Below are positions 8,890-18,124 of a DNA stretch of 64,000 nucleotides, piece after piece. The position numbers and the translations under genes are program-made. Every line of letters begins with the position of its first letter. Positions within the stretch are counted from its first letter, which is position 1. The DNA comes from VXPQ01 sp965223485 (GTDB lineage: Bacteria; Bacteroidota; Rhodothermia; Rhodothermales; VXPQ01), in NCBI GenBank assembly GCA_965223485.1, contig OZ244993.1, positions 1,674,001-1,738,000 of the forward strand. Reading direction: 5' to 3'. The notes under the pieces were generated by a model. The model saw nothing but the letters and a program-made list of their open reading frames with translations, made no database searches and was not told the origin of the DNA.

Positions 8890-10902
8890 TCACCAGGCGG
8901 GTTCACCACCAAACTGCTCAAAAATTTCGCGCACCACCGGATTTTCCTTGCGCTTACGTTCCATGTATTCGTACGGATCGAAATCGGCGGCGGTTTCGGG
9001 AGCGCCGTCAGTTCCGGGGGTGTTCATGTCTTCACGTACGGCACATTGAATCGTGCGGATCGGCACATTCGCCAGTGACTTCAGTTGCCCGGTTATGTAG
9101 TCGGCGCGTTCGGTCAGTACGCGCCGGTGAAAATCGTCCGGGACGGCGATGTGAATAATGCCATCGTTGTATCCTTCCGGCTGCGTACGATGCAGCATGG
9201 ACCATATCTGTATTTTATCCTTTTTGACGCGCTCCAGCAGATCGTTCCAGATCGTTGCGATGGGTTCCGCATTTTCGTCCGGGATGACGGTCATGCCCGT
9301 TTCGACCGGTTCAAGGACAGCGGTGTCTGCTTCGGCTACGAGGTTCTGCCGGCTGGCGTTGCTCAGTGTTTCTTCGGGCCGCGTCTTGTCGCGTGGCAGC
9401 AGGGGTTCGCCGAACAGGGTGTCGGCGATGGAGGGGGAAGCATTGGGTTGCTGGACAGGTCCGGGGGGGTCTACAGGCGCGGCCGCGGGAGGGGGCGTTG
9501 CGGGCGGCACACCTTCCGAAGGATGCTCGTCTTTCTGGAGAGGCGGTGCTTTCGGAGCAGCCTTTTCTTCAGGATCGCCTGGGGGCGTGTGCGGGGCGGC
9601 GTCACGAGGCGCTGGGGCGTTTTGTTTCTTTGGGGGAGATGGCGTCAGGATTTTACGCGTAGTCGATCCCGTGTTTTCCGGGGGGCGTTGGCCTGCCGGG
9701 GCCTTGCTGTCTGCGTTGCCGGGGGACCGCCTGTCCGGTTCTACCGCGTCCAGCCGATCTATTTTTGCAAGCGCCTCGCGCAGGTCTGCGCCCAGTGCGA
9801 TCGTCGCCATATTCAGCAGGATGGTTTCTACCTTCAGGCGCGGCTGAATACTATTCCTGAGTGTGCTTTCCGCATTGGCAGCGAGCGTCAAAAGACGCAG
9901 CAGGTCCATTTCCGAAAAAGGCGCCACGGCCTCGGCATAGCGTTTTCGGGTCGCTTCCGCCGCCTCGATCAGTTCCGTATTCTCCATCGTGCGCGCAACA
10001 AGAAGATTGCGCAGGTGCTCTGTCAACCCGGCCAGGAACTCCTGGAGGTCATGTCCGGCCCGGATCGCGTTTTCGATCAGTTGCAGCATCCCTCCCATGT
10101 CGCGCGCAGCGACCCGGTCGGTCACCTCGAAATATCGATCGATGTCCACCACGCCAAGCGCCTTGACGAGGTCGGCGTACGCGATGTCCGAGCCACACAG
10201 CGAAACGGCTTGATCGAATACCGACAGCGCATCCCGGAGCGCGCCATCCCCCTTGCGCGCAATGAGCAACAGGGAGGCTTCGTCTGCACGGATGTTTTCC
10301 TCCTTGCAGATATCGCTTAACCGGGCAACGATTTCGGGTACGGCAATGCGACGAAAATCGAACCGCTGACACCGGGACAGGATGGTGGGGAGCACCTTGT
10401 GAGGCTCGGTCGTTGCGAAGATGAAGAGGACGTGGGGGGGCGGCTCTTCCAGGGTTTTCAGGAGCGCATTGAAGGCCGCCGTCGAGAGCATATGCACCTC
10501 GTCTACGATGTACACCTTTCGGCGGGCGCCCTGCGGCGGGATACGCACCGTTTCCCTCAAGTCGCGAATATCGTCGACGCGGTTGTTCGAGGCGGCATCG
10601 ATCTCGATGACGTTCAGACTGCGCCCTTCTTCTAAAGTGCGGCAGTGCTCGCAGGTGCGGCACGGTTCCGCTTGCCCGTCGCGTTCTTCCGGCGCGCTGG
10701 TGCAGTTGATAGCCTTTGCCAGAATGCGCGCTGCGGTGGTCTTGCCGACGCCGCGCGGTCCGCTGAAGAGATACGCGTGGGCCAGCCGGTCCAGTCGGAT
10801 CGCGTTGCGGAGGGTTTCCGTGACGTGTTCCTGCGCCACCAGTTCGTCGAACCGCTGCGGGCGGTACTTGCGCGCGGTGACGAGATACCTCTGTTCGGAC
10901 AT
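8890..10902 (-). CDS. dnaX: DNA polymerase III subunits gamma/tau
   Basis: The clamp-loader ATPase of the replicative polymerase, 670 residues. The AAA+ module has Walker A GPRGVGKT (residues 48-55), a four-cysteine zinc module (C67, C81, C84, C87), Walker B IVDEVHM (about 132-138) and the sensor segment LSRCQRFDF (about 175-183). A low-complexity proline/alanine-rich linker (about 390-500) leads to the tau-specific C-terminal domain that would contact DnaB and the polymerase. No run of A or T suitable for programmed frameshifting was noticed. A TTGACA/TATACT promoter lies about 215 bp upstream. First gene of a dnaX-ybaB-recR-permease run. Confidence 0.97.
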   Translation of the reverse strand: MSEQRYLVTARKYRPQRFDELVAQEHVTETLRNAIRLDRLAHAYLFSGPRGVGKTTAARILAKAINCTSAPEERDGQAEPCRTCEHCRTLEEGRSLNVIEIDAASNNRVDDIRDLRETVRIPPQGARRKVYIVDEVHMLSTAAFNALLKTLEEPPPHVLFIFATTEPHKVLPTILSRCQRFDFRRIAVPEIVARLSDICKEENIRADEASLLLIARKGDGALRDALSVFDQAVSLCGSDIAYADLVKALGVVDIDRYFEVTDRVAARDMGGMLQLIENAIRAGHDLQEFLAGLTEHLRNLLVARTMENTELIEAAEATRKRYAEAVAPFSEMDLLRLLTLAANAESTLRNSIQPRLKVETILLNMATIALGADLREALAKIDRLDAVEPDRRSPGNADSKAPAGQRPPENTGSTTRKILTPSPPKKQNAPAPRDAAPHTPPGDPEEKAAPKAPPLQKDEHPSEGVPPATPPPAAAPVDPPGPVQQPNASPSIADTLFGEPLLPRDKTRPEETLSNASRQNLVAEADTAVLEPVETGMTVIPDENAEPIATIWNDLLERVKKDKIQIWSMLHRTQPEGYNDGIIHIAVPDDFHRRVLTERADYITGQLKSLANVPIRTIQCAVREDMNTPGTDGAPETAADFDPYEYMERKRKENPVVREIFEQFGGEPAW

Positions 10903-11206
10903 GTGGAGAGACGGTTCTGTGGGGACCGGATGGGGTCGGCAATGCGTTTTTCAAGCGCATCCAGCGACGTTATCCCGGGGTCCCAAAATGTATTTCACAC
11001 CTGCGAATATCCTACGATAGCACGAACGATTCGGGGCAATGTTTTCCTTGTATCCCTGTCCCTGGAAACCATGCAGCCGCTCGACGAAAACCCGATGGAT
11101 TCACCGGGTGAACCGGTTAAACAAGTATAGTCTGTACGGGGCCGGTTGTCAATGTCTCGTCGTCCGTTTCGATCTGTACACACACGGAGAAATCCGCCAT
11201 CGCTCT
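10903..11206. other. Leader/intergenic region between the Bat operon end and dnaX
   Basis: About 300 bp. It holds the leftward promoter at 11124-11152 and, downstream of it, a roughly 215-nt untranslated leader for dnaX. The leader begins with a short inverted repeat around 11103-11113 (TTCACC/GGTGAA). No terminator with a T-tract was seen for the Bat operon, and no SRP RNA core motif (GGAAGGAAGC) occurs on either strand although ffs is sometimes found next to dnaX. Confidence 0.5.
11124..11152 (-). promoter_or_regulatory. Sigma-70-type promoter for the dnaX operon
   Basis: On the minus strand, TTGACA (11152-11147) and TATACT (11129-11124) are separated by exactly 17 bp. This is the best promoter match in the window and points at dnaX. 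Transcription should begin near 11117, leaving a leader of about 215 nt. Confidence 0.7.
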
Positions 11207-13855
11207 TCAAATATCGCCGTAGGCGCTGGTGGGAACCCAGCCCTGGACGCCATTCGGCAGGCGCACTTCGCTCCAGGCGGCCCGGACCGTTACGACCTCG
11301 ACGACGGCGCCTTCGTGAACGGTCAGGTCTGTAGGCGATCCGTCCGGACGATCTGCCAAGTCTGTTGCGTCTGCCAGCATGACGGCCTGCACCGTGTGTG
11401 TTTTCTCCCAGGATGCAGCGAATCCGAACGTAACGAAAAAGGCGGCAAGCACTCCCCCGGCCAGTACCGCGCGCCGCAACCACGGAGACCGGGTGCGGCG
11501 GATGCGCATTGCAAGGGCTGCCGAGGCGATTCCATAACCCAACAGGCCGAGCAGGAAGATGCCGGTCGGCGACAGGGCGCGAACGAGGCGGTTCCATGCC
11601 GGGCGCCAGAAGGGGGCGGGTAGCCGCGAGAAACTGTCGGCGGTCCGGTCGTGGGCGATGGCGAGGTTATGCGCCAGTTCTTCGCTTTCCGGCATGTACC
11701 GCCGGGCCTTTTCGTAGAACCGGATAGTTTGTCCGATTTCGTCCAGTCGGAAATAGGCATTCCCCATGTTGTAGTACAAGGCGCCGCTTACGTACCCGGC
11801 TTCGAGGGCGTTCCGGTAGCTGGTCACGGCGTCTCTGTGGGCGCCTTCGCGGAACAGCCGGTTGCCTTCGTCGAAGTGGCGCACTGCTTCCGGAATGTCT
11901 TGTGTCTGTGCGGAGAGCACGCAGGGGAATAGCAGTGTGGCGAGTATCCCGAGTATCGCCGCCTTGTGTGCTCCCGGTGTCTTTCCGTTCCGGGTTGTTG
12001 AGGCGGTTTCGTCCACGGCGACGATCAGCGAAGCCGCTCGTTCCTGCGCACTTTCCATGGTTGTGCGGTCGGGCAGTATGGGTGCGAACCGGGCCTGATC
12101 ACATTCATCGAGAAGTCCTCGCAGCAGATCGCGGACGCTCGTTGCTACCCCGGCGGTGCGCAGGCAGGCATCGAGTTGATCGCGCGTCCATCCTGTTTCG
12201 GGAACGTTCAGCCGGTTGCCGATGAAACCGCTCAGCGCCCGTTCTATTTCTTCGTAAAAGGCGATGGGCTGTGCGCTTTCCAGCAATTTTCCGGCTTGCC
12301 GCAGATGCTTGCGCGCCAGCGGGTGCGCCATTCTGCCGCGTGCATACTGCGTATCGCTCGACAACCGATCGACATGGCGTCGTCGGACATATAGAAAGAG
12401 CAGGAGGCCAGGCGGCAACAGGAGCGCCGCATACGGCCAGGCGCGGCGGTGCAGGGGCGTTTCTACGACCGGACGCCAGCCGCCGGGGGTCGTCAGGATA
12501 CCCGCGAGGTCGTCTATAGGAAAGCCCGCGGTGGTGGTCCCCGCTGCGAGCGCCTCCGCCGAGCCGGTAACGCGAATAACGGGTAGTTCAGCCTGTTGCG
12601 TCACATAGCGCTCCTGCCCTGGGTTGTACCAGGCGAATGTAACGGGAGGCATATCGAACGATCCATTGGTGCGCGGGATCACGACATACTCGAAGGTCTT
12701 GCGGCCCTGTATGCGCCGCCCTCCCCGGTTAATGGTTGTTTCGATATTCGGTTCGTACCGTTCGAAGACGCCAGGGGGTTCGAATGCCGGCTCGTCCAGC
12801 GTGGCTACGTTGCCGGTACCCTGGACCGTAACGACAATTTGCAGCGGTTCGCCTACCTCCACGTCCGTCTTGCTGACAGAAGCCGTCACATCCCAGACGC
12901 CGACGGCCCCCGAAAAAGCGGGCGGCGCCCCTTCAGGCAGTGGAGTAATACGCAGGCCAAGCGGCTCGGAGGCAATCTCGACGGGATAAAATTGCCCACG
13001 CAACGAAAAAAGCCGATCGAATGGGCTGCTTTGTGCGCCGGACGAAAGGTGCACCTCGGATTCGACCTCGAGAGCATCGACCGTGAGCATACCGGGGCGG
13101 GTCGGGAAGATAGCCACCCGCTTCAGCGGAATGGTGTGGTAGAGCAATCCGTTCTCCACGACATTTCCGGGTACGGGGCGCGTATCGATGTCGAATTCCT
13201 CGCGCCAGAATCCCTCGGCGTCCCAGGAGCCCGCGAGGCGGCTGTGGCGTAGCTGGACACCGTCCCGGAAATACAGCAGGTATTCGACGACGATTTGTTC
13301 GTTCTGGTGCGCTGTGGTTGCGCTGGGCACGGCGCGGATGAACAAATCGTTCGGATCGAGTGCTACAGGGGTGTCGTTTCCAGCGCTGCCCTGAGGCCAG
13401 GTGGGGGAGGGTGTGCCGAATGGCCAGTTTGAAGCCTGCGGCTGTTGCTGCTGCGGACGTTTGGCCTGATCCACCACGACGATTTCCACGGGCTGCGTTT
13501 CCCAGGTCTGTCCGTCGACGGTCACGTTGATGGCGAGGAGGCGGGCCGGGCCTTCCCGGAGCGGGCGGTAGCCCCAGCGGAACGTTACGCTTTGCTCCAG
13601 TGCACCGTTCGTGAACGTCATGTTACGGTGTACGCTCGGCGTGCTTTGCAGAAGCGCCAGTCCCTCGGCCTCCGGCGGGGAGGGCGTTTCGACGCCGGAA
13701 AATCCGGCTCCCGCGATTTCCACGCTGAAAATAAGTTGCTCCTGCGTACCAATGGTCGTTTCATTGACCGTGGCGCGGACCTGGATATCCTGCCCATGCG
13801 CCGGCGGTATTCCGAGCAGCATCAGCACGCCGATATGCATCAAGCATTTTTTCAT
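11207..13855 (-). CDS. BatD-BatE fusion, aerotolerance operon protein
   Basis: An 882-residue envelope protein that joins two normally separate Bat proteins. Residues 1-22 are a signal peptide; about 23-470 are the immunoglobulin-like BatD ectodomain, followed by a membrane segment (about 473-490) and a cytoplasmic part. At about 631-650 a second signal-peptide-like segment (KAAILGILATLLFPCVLSAQ) occurs, followed by TPR repeats (about 655-735, including ALYYNMGNAYFRLDEIGQTI), two more membrane segments (about 766-785 and 797-813) and a C-terminal SH3-like domain (about 820-882), which is the BatE layout. Last gene of the Bat operon, 17 bp after batC. Bat proteins are linked to oxidative-stress tolerance and envelope integrity; the biochemical role is unproven. 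Confidence 0.85.
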   Translation of the reverse strand: MKKCLMHIGVLMLLGIPPAHGQDIQVRATVNETTIGTQEQLIFSVEIAGAGFSGVETPSPPEAEGLALLQSTPSVHRNMTFTNGALEQSVTFRWGYRPLREGPARLLAINVTVDGQTWETQPVEIVVVDQAKRPQQQQPQASNWPFGTPSPTWPQGSAGNDTPVALDPNDLFIRAVPSATTAHQNEQIVVEYLLYFRDGVQLRHSRLAGSWDAEGFWREEFDIDTRPVPGNVVENGLLYHTIPLKRVAIFPTRPGMLTVDALEVESEVHLSSGAQSSPFDRLFSLRGQFYPVEIASEPLGLRITPLPEGAPPAFSGAVGVWDVTASVSKTDVEVGEPLQIVVTVQGTGNVATLDEPAFEPPGVFERYEPNIETTINRGGRRIQGRKTFEYVVIPRTNGSFDMPPVTFAWYNPGQERYVTQQAELPVIRVTGSAEALAAGTTTAGFPIDDLAGILTTPGGWRPVVETPLHRRAWPYAALLLPPGLLLFLYVRRRHVDRLSSDTQYARGRMAHPLARKHLRQAGKLLESAQPIAFYEEIERALSGFIGNRLNVPETGWTRDQLDACLRTAGVATSVRDLLRGLLDECDQARFAPILPDRTTMESAQERAASLIVAVDETASTTRNGKTPGAHKAAILGILATLLFPCVLSAQTQDIPEAVRHFDEGNRLFREGAHRDAVTSYRNALEAGYVSGALYYNMGNAYFRLDEIGQTIRFYEKARRYMPESEELAHNLAIAHDRTADSFSRLPAPFWRPAWNRLVRALSPTGIFLLGLLGYGIASAALAMRIRRTRSPWLRRAVLAGGVLAAFFVTFGFAASWEKTHTVQAVMLADATDLADRPDGSPTDLTVHEGAVVEVVTVRAAWSEVRLPNGVQGWVPTSAYGDI

Positions 13856-13872
13856 CGTGCTCCTTGCCTTTT

Positions 13873-14778
13873 CTACCAGTCTTTTTCAACCCGGTGCGGG
13901 CGGCTCTCGGTACGCTGGATTTCCCGGAGCAGGTTGCCTTCTTCCTGTTCCAGGGCTTGCAGGATGCGCTCGGCCTGGGCCTGGCTCAGTTGTTGTTCCC
14001 CGGATTGTCTGTTCTGTTGTTCCTGCCTCTGTTCCTGCTCCTGTGGGGATTCGTTTTGTTGCCGTTCGTTCTCCCCTTGTTGCTCATTCTGTCCGTTCTG
14101 TTGCTGTTGCTGCTCGCTTTCGTCCTGTTGCTGTTCGTTCTGGCCGTCGTCGCTGTTTTCGTTGCCGGATTCCTGTTGGTCCTGCTCCTGATTCTGATCC
14201 TGTTGCTGCCTGTTTTGCTGTTCCTGTTGTTCTTGTTCCTCGATACGCCGCTTTACGAATTCGTAGTTGAACCGGGCATCCGCATTGTCCGGATTCCGGA
14301 GCAGGCTGTGGCGGTAGTACGCCAGTGCCCCCTCGAGGTCTTGTGCGGCAAAGGCGGCGTTGCCGGCATTGTAGGCCGATCGGGAAAGGTCGATGGGTTC
14401 GCCGGTCTCGCCGGCTTCCACGATGGCCTGCTCGAACGTCTGACGAGCGGATTCGGCGTTGCCCGACTTAAGGAGCGCTGCCCCGAGATTGTTGTGCAGG
14501 CCATAGCGCAGGCGCGGTTCGGCGTCGTCGGAAAGGATGGCGAGGCCGCCGGCATAGGCCGCCGCGGCGTCGGCGTACGCTTCCTGGCCGTACAGGTCGT
14601 TGCCGCGCCGTCCGTCCCGTTTTCCGTTTGGCGCCCACGGCCCGCCGGACGATGCTTCGGGCTCTTGCGTATGCTCTACGGCAACAGGAGCGGTTCCGGA
14701 CGCTTCGTCTTGCGCACCTTGTGCGACAGGGGGGGTAGCTGCGGATTGCAGCAAAAGAAGGATAGCGAGAACGGACAT
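13873..14778 (-). CDS. batC: BatC, TPR protein with a glutamine-rich tail
   Basis: A 301-residue exported TPR protein. The start at 14778 (MSVLAILLLLQSAATPPVAQ) gives a clean signal peptide and sits just after the batB stop; an upstream ATG would overlap batB. TPR units are visible at about residues 60-185 (for example LHNNLGAALLKSGNAESARQ and SAYNAGNAAFAAQDLEGALA). The C-terminal third is extremely rich in Gln, Glu and Asn (about 190-270) and ends in a charged helix. This is the usual BatC architecture. The same DNA read in the opposite direction gives a long leucine/valine-rich open frame, which is an artefact of the repeated CTG/TTG codons. Confidence 0.88.
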   Translation of the reverse strand: MSVLAILLLLQSAATPPVAQGAQDEASGTAPVAVEHTQEPEASSGGPWAPNGKRDGRRGNDLYGQEAYADAAAAYAGGLAILSDDAEPRLRYGLHNNLGAALLKSGNAESARQTFEQAIVEAGETGEPIDLSRSAYNAGNAAFAAQDLEGALAYYRHSLLRNPDNADARFNYEFVKRRIEEQEQQEQQNRQQQDQNQEQDQQESGNENSDDGQNEQQQDESEQQQQQNGQNEQQGENERQQNESPQEQEQRQEQQNRQSGEQQLSQAQAERILQALEQEEGNLLREIQRTESRPHRVEKDW

Positions 14779-14792
14779 GATGCGGATGCTTT

Positions 14793-15830
14793 TCAGGCGG
14801 ATCCGGTGCGATCCGTGTTGCGGTTTGTACGCCGGTCGGGAATGGATCGTTCGATCAGCAACAGCAACAGGGCAAGCGCCAGCGGCCATTGAAATTTTTC
14901 TTCGTATTCCTCGAATTCTTCCTGAGCAAACTCACTTTTCTCCAAACGTTCCAACGCCTCCGTTATTTTGAAAAGGGAGCTGGAGGTGCGGGCAATGCGG
15001 AAGTATGCGCCTCCGTCGGACAGTTGCCGCAGGCCGTTTTCTTCGAGGCGGGTGCGCACGATGTCACCGTCCGCATTTTCCCTGAACCCGATTCGTCGAC
15101 CGTTCCGGTAGACAGGGATCGGGCTCCCGTCCGTTTCGCCCACGCCCGCGGCATACATGACAATGTTTTCGTCGCGGGCCAGATCCGCCACCTCTTCAAT
15201 GTCCGCCACATGGTTTTCCCCATCTGACACGAAGAGCAGTGCGCGGCTGCGCGCGTCGTCCGGAGATTCCGCCGGTATGTCGAAGGCCTGTACCGCCATG
15301 CGCAGGGCGGCGCCGAAGTCGGTGCCCGGCACCGCGATGGCTTCCGGGCCGGCTACGTCGAGGAAGAGACGCACTGCCGAGTAGTCCGTCGTGAGCGGGC
15401 ACTGCAGGAAGGCGTCCCCGGCGAAAATGACCAGACCTATCCGGTCGCCGCGTAACTCGTCCAGCAATTTCCGGATTTCGTTTTTGGCCCGATCAAGGCG
15501 GTTAGGAGCAACGTCTTCGGCCAGCATAGAAGCGGACACATCGAGGGCGATGACAAGATCGACTCCTTCGCGTTTCACATCGCGGAGTTGCGTGCCGAAG
15601 CGCGGCCCGGCCAGCGCAAGAGCAAGAAGAGCGACGGCGCATGTCACGGCGGTTGCCTTCCATCGCCGGCGCCGGGAGCTGGTTCCCGGCGTGAGCCGGG
15701 CCACGGTATCCCGGAGACCGAACCGGCGCATCGCCTCGCGACGTTTCTGTGCTGCCCACAGGAAGAGGGCTACGGCCAGCGCGGGTCCTGCCGCCGCAGT
15801 CCAGAGATATGCGGGATGTAGCCAGTCCAT
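14793..15830 (-). CDS. batB: BatB, von Willebrand factor A domain membrane protein
   Basis: A 345-residue inner-membrane protein. Two N-terminal hydrophobic segments (about 8-25 and 60-78) are followed by a VWA domain with a complete MIDAS motif, DVSAS (about residues 97-101), and a C-terminal membrane anchor close to the end. VWA domains bind a divalent cation and a protein partner; in the Bat system BatA and BatB are thought to form a membrane complex with the TPR proteins. The start lies 6 bp after the batA stop and batC begins 14 bp after its own stop, so the genes are certainly co-transcribed. Confidence 0.92.
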   Translation of the reverse strand: MDWLHPAYLWTAAAGPALAVALFLWAAQKRREAMRRFGLRDTVARLTPGTSSRRRRWKATAVTCAVALLALALAGPRFGTQLRDVKREGVDLVIALDVSASMLAEDVAPNRLDRAKNEIRKLLDELRGDRIGLVIFAGDAFLQCPLTTDYSAVRLFLDVAGPEAIAVPGTDFGAALRMAVQAFDIPAESPDDARSRALLFVSDGENHVADIEEVADLARDENIVMYAAGVGETDGSPIPVYRNGRRIGFRENADGDIVRTRLEENGLRQLSDGGAYFRIARTSSSLFKITEALERLEKSEFAQEEFEEYEEKFQWPLALALLLLLIERSIPDRRTNRNTDRTGSA

Positions 15831-15836
15831 ACGGGA

Positions 15837-16823
15837 TCAGGGAGTGCGCCGCAGACGCGTGCCGGAGAGCAGGAGTTCGAGTAGCAGCAGACCAAAGGCG
15901 GGCCACAGAAATACGGCATAGCGCTCCGTGTAGTCCGTGTAGAAGCGCTCCTCTATTTCTGTTTTTTCAAGTTCGCCGATTTCTGCGTAGATGCTTTGGA
16001 GCGTTTCCTTGTTCGTGGCGCGGAAATAGCGCCCGCCCGTTTTTTCCGCTACGGACGAGAGCATGTCCTCGTCGATCTCGACAGGGATCATCTGCCGCCG
16101 TTGGCCTCCGAAGGGGTCGTCGAACGGGAACGGAGCTTCCCCATGCGTACCCACACCGATCGAGTAAATGCGCACGTCCATCGTTTGCGCCACTTCCGAG
16201 GCGGTTACGGGATCGATCTCACCCCGGTTATTTTGTCCGTCCGTGAGCAGGATCAGCACCTTGCTTTCGGCGGCGCTGTCCTTGAGGCGGTTCACGCCCA
16301 TGGCAATGGCCGTGCCAATGGCGGTGCCGTCTTCAATGACGCCTACCCCCACCTCATCGAGCATCCGCAGCAGGAAGTTGTAGTCGAGCGTCAGCGGCGT
16401 TTGGGTGTAGGCCTTCGCCGCGAACACAATGAGGCCCACACGATCCGATGTGCGCGAGTCGATGAACTCCGCTGCTACGTCGCGGGCTGCCTCGAAACGG
16501 TTCGGAGAGAAATCCTCGGCCCGCATGGACGTGGATGTGTCGAGCACAAGGACAATATCCACGCCTTCCGCATAGCGCTCGCGGATCGTGTCCCGTTCCT
16601 GCGGGCGGGCAAGGGCAAATACGCCGAGCGCTACGGCGCCGATCCTGAGTACGGCGGGTAGTTCGCGCAGACGCACCCACAATGACCTGGGCGCGCTGTG
16701 CACCGGGTCGATGCTGCTGAAGCGCATGCCTTTGCGCGTACGGAATGCGTACCACCACGCCCATCCCGCTACAAGCGGAACGAGAGCAAAGAGCCAGAAC
16801 CACTCAGGTTGCGCGAACTGCAT
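15837..16823 (-). CDS. batA: BatA, von Willebrand factor A domain membrane protein
   Basis: A 328-residue paralogue of the neighbouring BatB. It starts with a hydrophobic segment (QFAQPEWFWLFALVPLVAGW), has a second one at about 58-72, then a VWA domain with the MIDAS motif DTSTS (about 95-99) and a conserved TDGQNN block, and ends with a membrane helix (about 300-318). The pairing of two VWA proteins upstream of TPR proteins is the standard Bat operon arrangement. It is separated by about 145 bp from the upstream BatD-like gene, so an internal promoter is possible, although none was recognised. Confidence 0.92.
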   Translation of the reverse strand: MQFAQPEWFWLFALVPLVAGWAWWYAFRTRKGMRFSSIDPVHSAPRSLWVRLRELPAVLRIGAVALGVFALARPQERDTIRERYAEGVDIVLVLDTSTSMRAEDFSPNRFEAARDVAAEFIDSRTSDRVGLIVFAAKAYTQTPLTLDYNFLLRMLDEVGVGVIEDGTAIGTAIAMGVNRLKDSAAESKVLILLTDGQNNRGEIDPVTASEVAQTMDVRIYSIGVGTHGEAPFPFDDPFGGQRRQMIPVEIDEDMLSSVAEKTGGRYFRATNKETLQSIYAEIGELEKTEIEERFYTDYTERYAVFLWPAFGLLLLELLLSGTRLRRTP

Positions 16824-16969
16824 ATCATCCTGGGGAAACCGTGAAACGCGGATCGCTGTTGCGGGTCGTTCCTGTACCTTGTTTCCGGTAATTTGTTGCG
16901 ATCGGTGCGGCTATGTCGCAGGTGCGCTGTATGGGTAAATACGGGGTAAAAGCTATATGATCGTTATAG

Positions 16970-18124
16970 TCAGGGCGTGGCGCTCCGGTCGGTATCCGGC
17001 ATGTCCGTTTTCGGAGAATCCGGTTGCGCCGGTCGTTCCGGCAGTCCGGAGGACGTATCATTTATTTCCGCCGTTTCCGCCGCCGCCGCTTCCTCCGCTA
17101 CGCACGCCTGCATTTCCATCGTTTCAATAATACTACGGGACGTACCGATCAGGTCTGCACCCTGCTTTGCGGGAGGGCGGGCATCGGCAAATTTCACGTA
17201 ATCGCAGGCTACAAGCACATTCCGAAACCGGCTGATCGTCTGGTTGTCGGGCATATTCTGTTCCCGGAGTTGGGCGACCGTTTCGCCGGTCGTCATTTCC
17301 AGCGCCTGCACATGCAAGCGGCGGGCGACGTACGTTCTCAGGAGTCCCGATAATTCGTCATAGAAAATCGGCGCGTTCCGTCGATCCGACAGGTCTGTTT
17401 TTTCGAGGGCGTCCAGCCGATCATAGGCTTCCCGGTCGGGAGGGATCGGGGGGATGATCTCCGTTTCGTTCTCGTCATCCCGGTTTCGGCGCCAGCGAAT
17501 CCACCGGGCGATGCCTGCCGCCAGCAGCAGCAACAGGGCAATGCCCGCCACAATCCACCATACGGAGCGCGGAAACGCTACGAGCGGCGCAAGGTCCCGG
17601 ATGTCCTCAGCATCTTCCGGTACAAGGGAGCGGACGGGAATCCATGTCGAATCGGTGTGGAGGACCAGCACATCGCCGCCTGTCGTAAACGCGACCGGGA
17701 TCGGGGCGACGCGGGCGGTGTCGAGCGCAAACGCGGTTACCAGGTAGACCGAGCTGTCTACTTGCATGCCGTCCGGGAGCAGGCGTTCATGCATTGCTGC
17801 TTCCAGTGCCTCCACGTCCCCGAAAGCGAGCGCTTCTCCATTGTCCGGGAGGGGGAAAGAGGCGGTCTCGCTCGTGTCGTGCCGGGCGGTTACCGCAAGG
17901 AAGAATCGCTCTCCGATCGCTACGCTGTCTGTCAGGACATGCAGTTGTACTTCCCGTTTTGTGTCCTCGGGAGGAGCATCTTGCCCGGCGGCCGGCCAGG
18001 TTATCCATACAAAAATCACCCAGAGTAAGCACATGCCTGCCACTTGTACTGCGGCTGTGCCCGTTCGAACGGAAAAAAACGCAGCCCACGCCGGGGAAAC
18101 TGCTCCCGATATGCGCCGCATCAT
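16970..18124 (-). CDS. BatD-like membrane protein of the Bat operon (unnamed)
   Basis: A 384-residue protein with an N-terminal hydrophobic segment (about 27-48, VAGMCLLWVIFVWITWPAAG), an extracytoplasmic beta-rich domain (about 55-185), one membrane helix (about 190-210, SVWWIVAGIALLLLLAAGIA) and a cytoplasmic helical domain (about 235-345). The helical domain contains APIFYDELSGLLRTYVARRL, which resembles the cytoplasmic part that follows the membrane helix in BatD. Such shorter BatD-like proteins commonly sit between DUF58 and BatA in Bacteroidota. The start overlaps the DUF58 stop in an ATGA, indicating translational coupling. No enzymatic motif is visible. Confidence 0.7.
   Translation of the reverse strand: MMRRISGAVSPAWAAFFSVRTGTAAVQVAGMCLLWVIFVWITWPAAGQDAPPEDTKREVQLHVLTDSVAIGERFFLAVTARHDTSETASFPLPDNGEALAFGDVEALEAAMHERLLPDGMQVDSSVYLVTAFALDTARVAPIPVAFTTGGDVLVLHTDSTWIPVRSLVPEDAEDIRDLAPLVAFPRSVWWIVAGIALLLLLAAGIARWIRWRRNRDDENETEIIPPIPPDREAYDRLDALEKTDLSDRRNAPIFYDELSGLLRTYVARRLHVQALEMTTGETVAQLREQNMPDNQTISRFRNVLVACDYVKFADARPPAKQGADLIGTSRSIIETMEMQACVAEEAAAAETAEINDTSSGLPERPAQPDSPKTDMPDTDRSATP

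Noticed and set aside
10903..11123. Possible SRP RNA gene next to dnaX.
   Set aside because: The region lacks the GGAAGGAAGC core and the apical loop on both strands; it reads as an untranslated leader.
13864..14892. Very hydrophobic leucine/valine-rich plus-strand frame that could be taken for a membrane protein.
   Set aside because: It is the complement of the glutamine-rich BatC tail; CAG/CAA codons read as CTG/TTG on the other strand.
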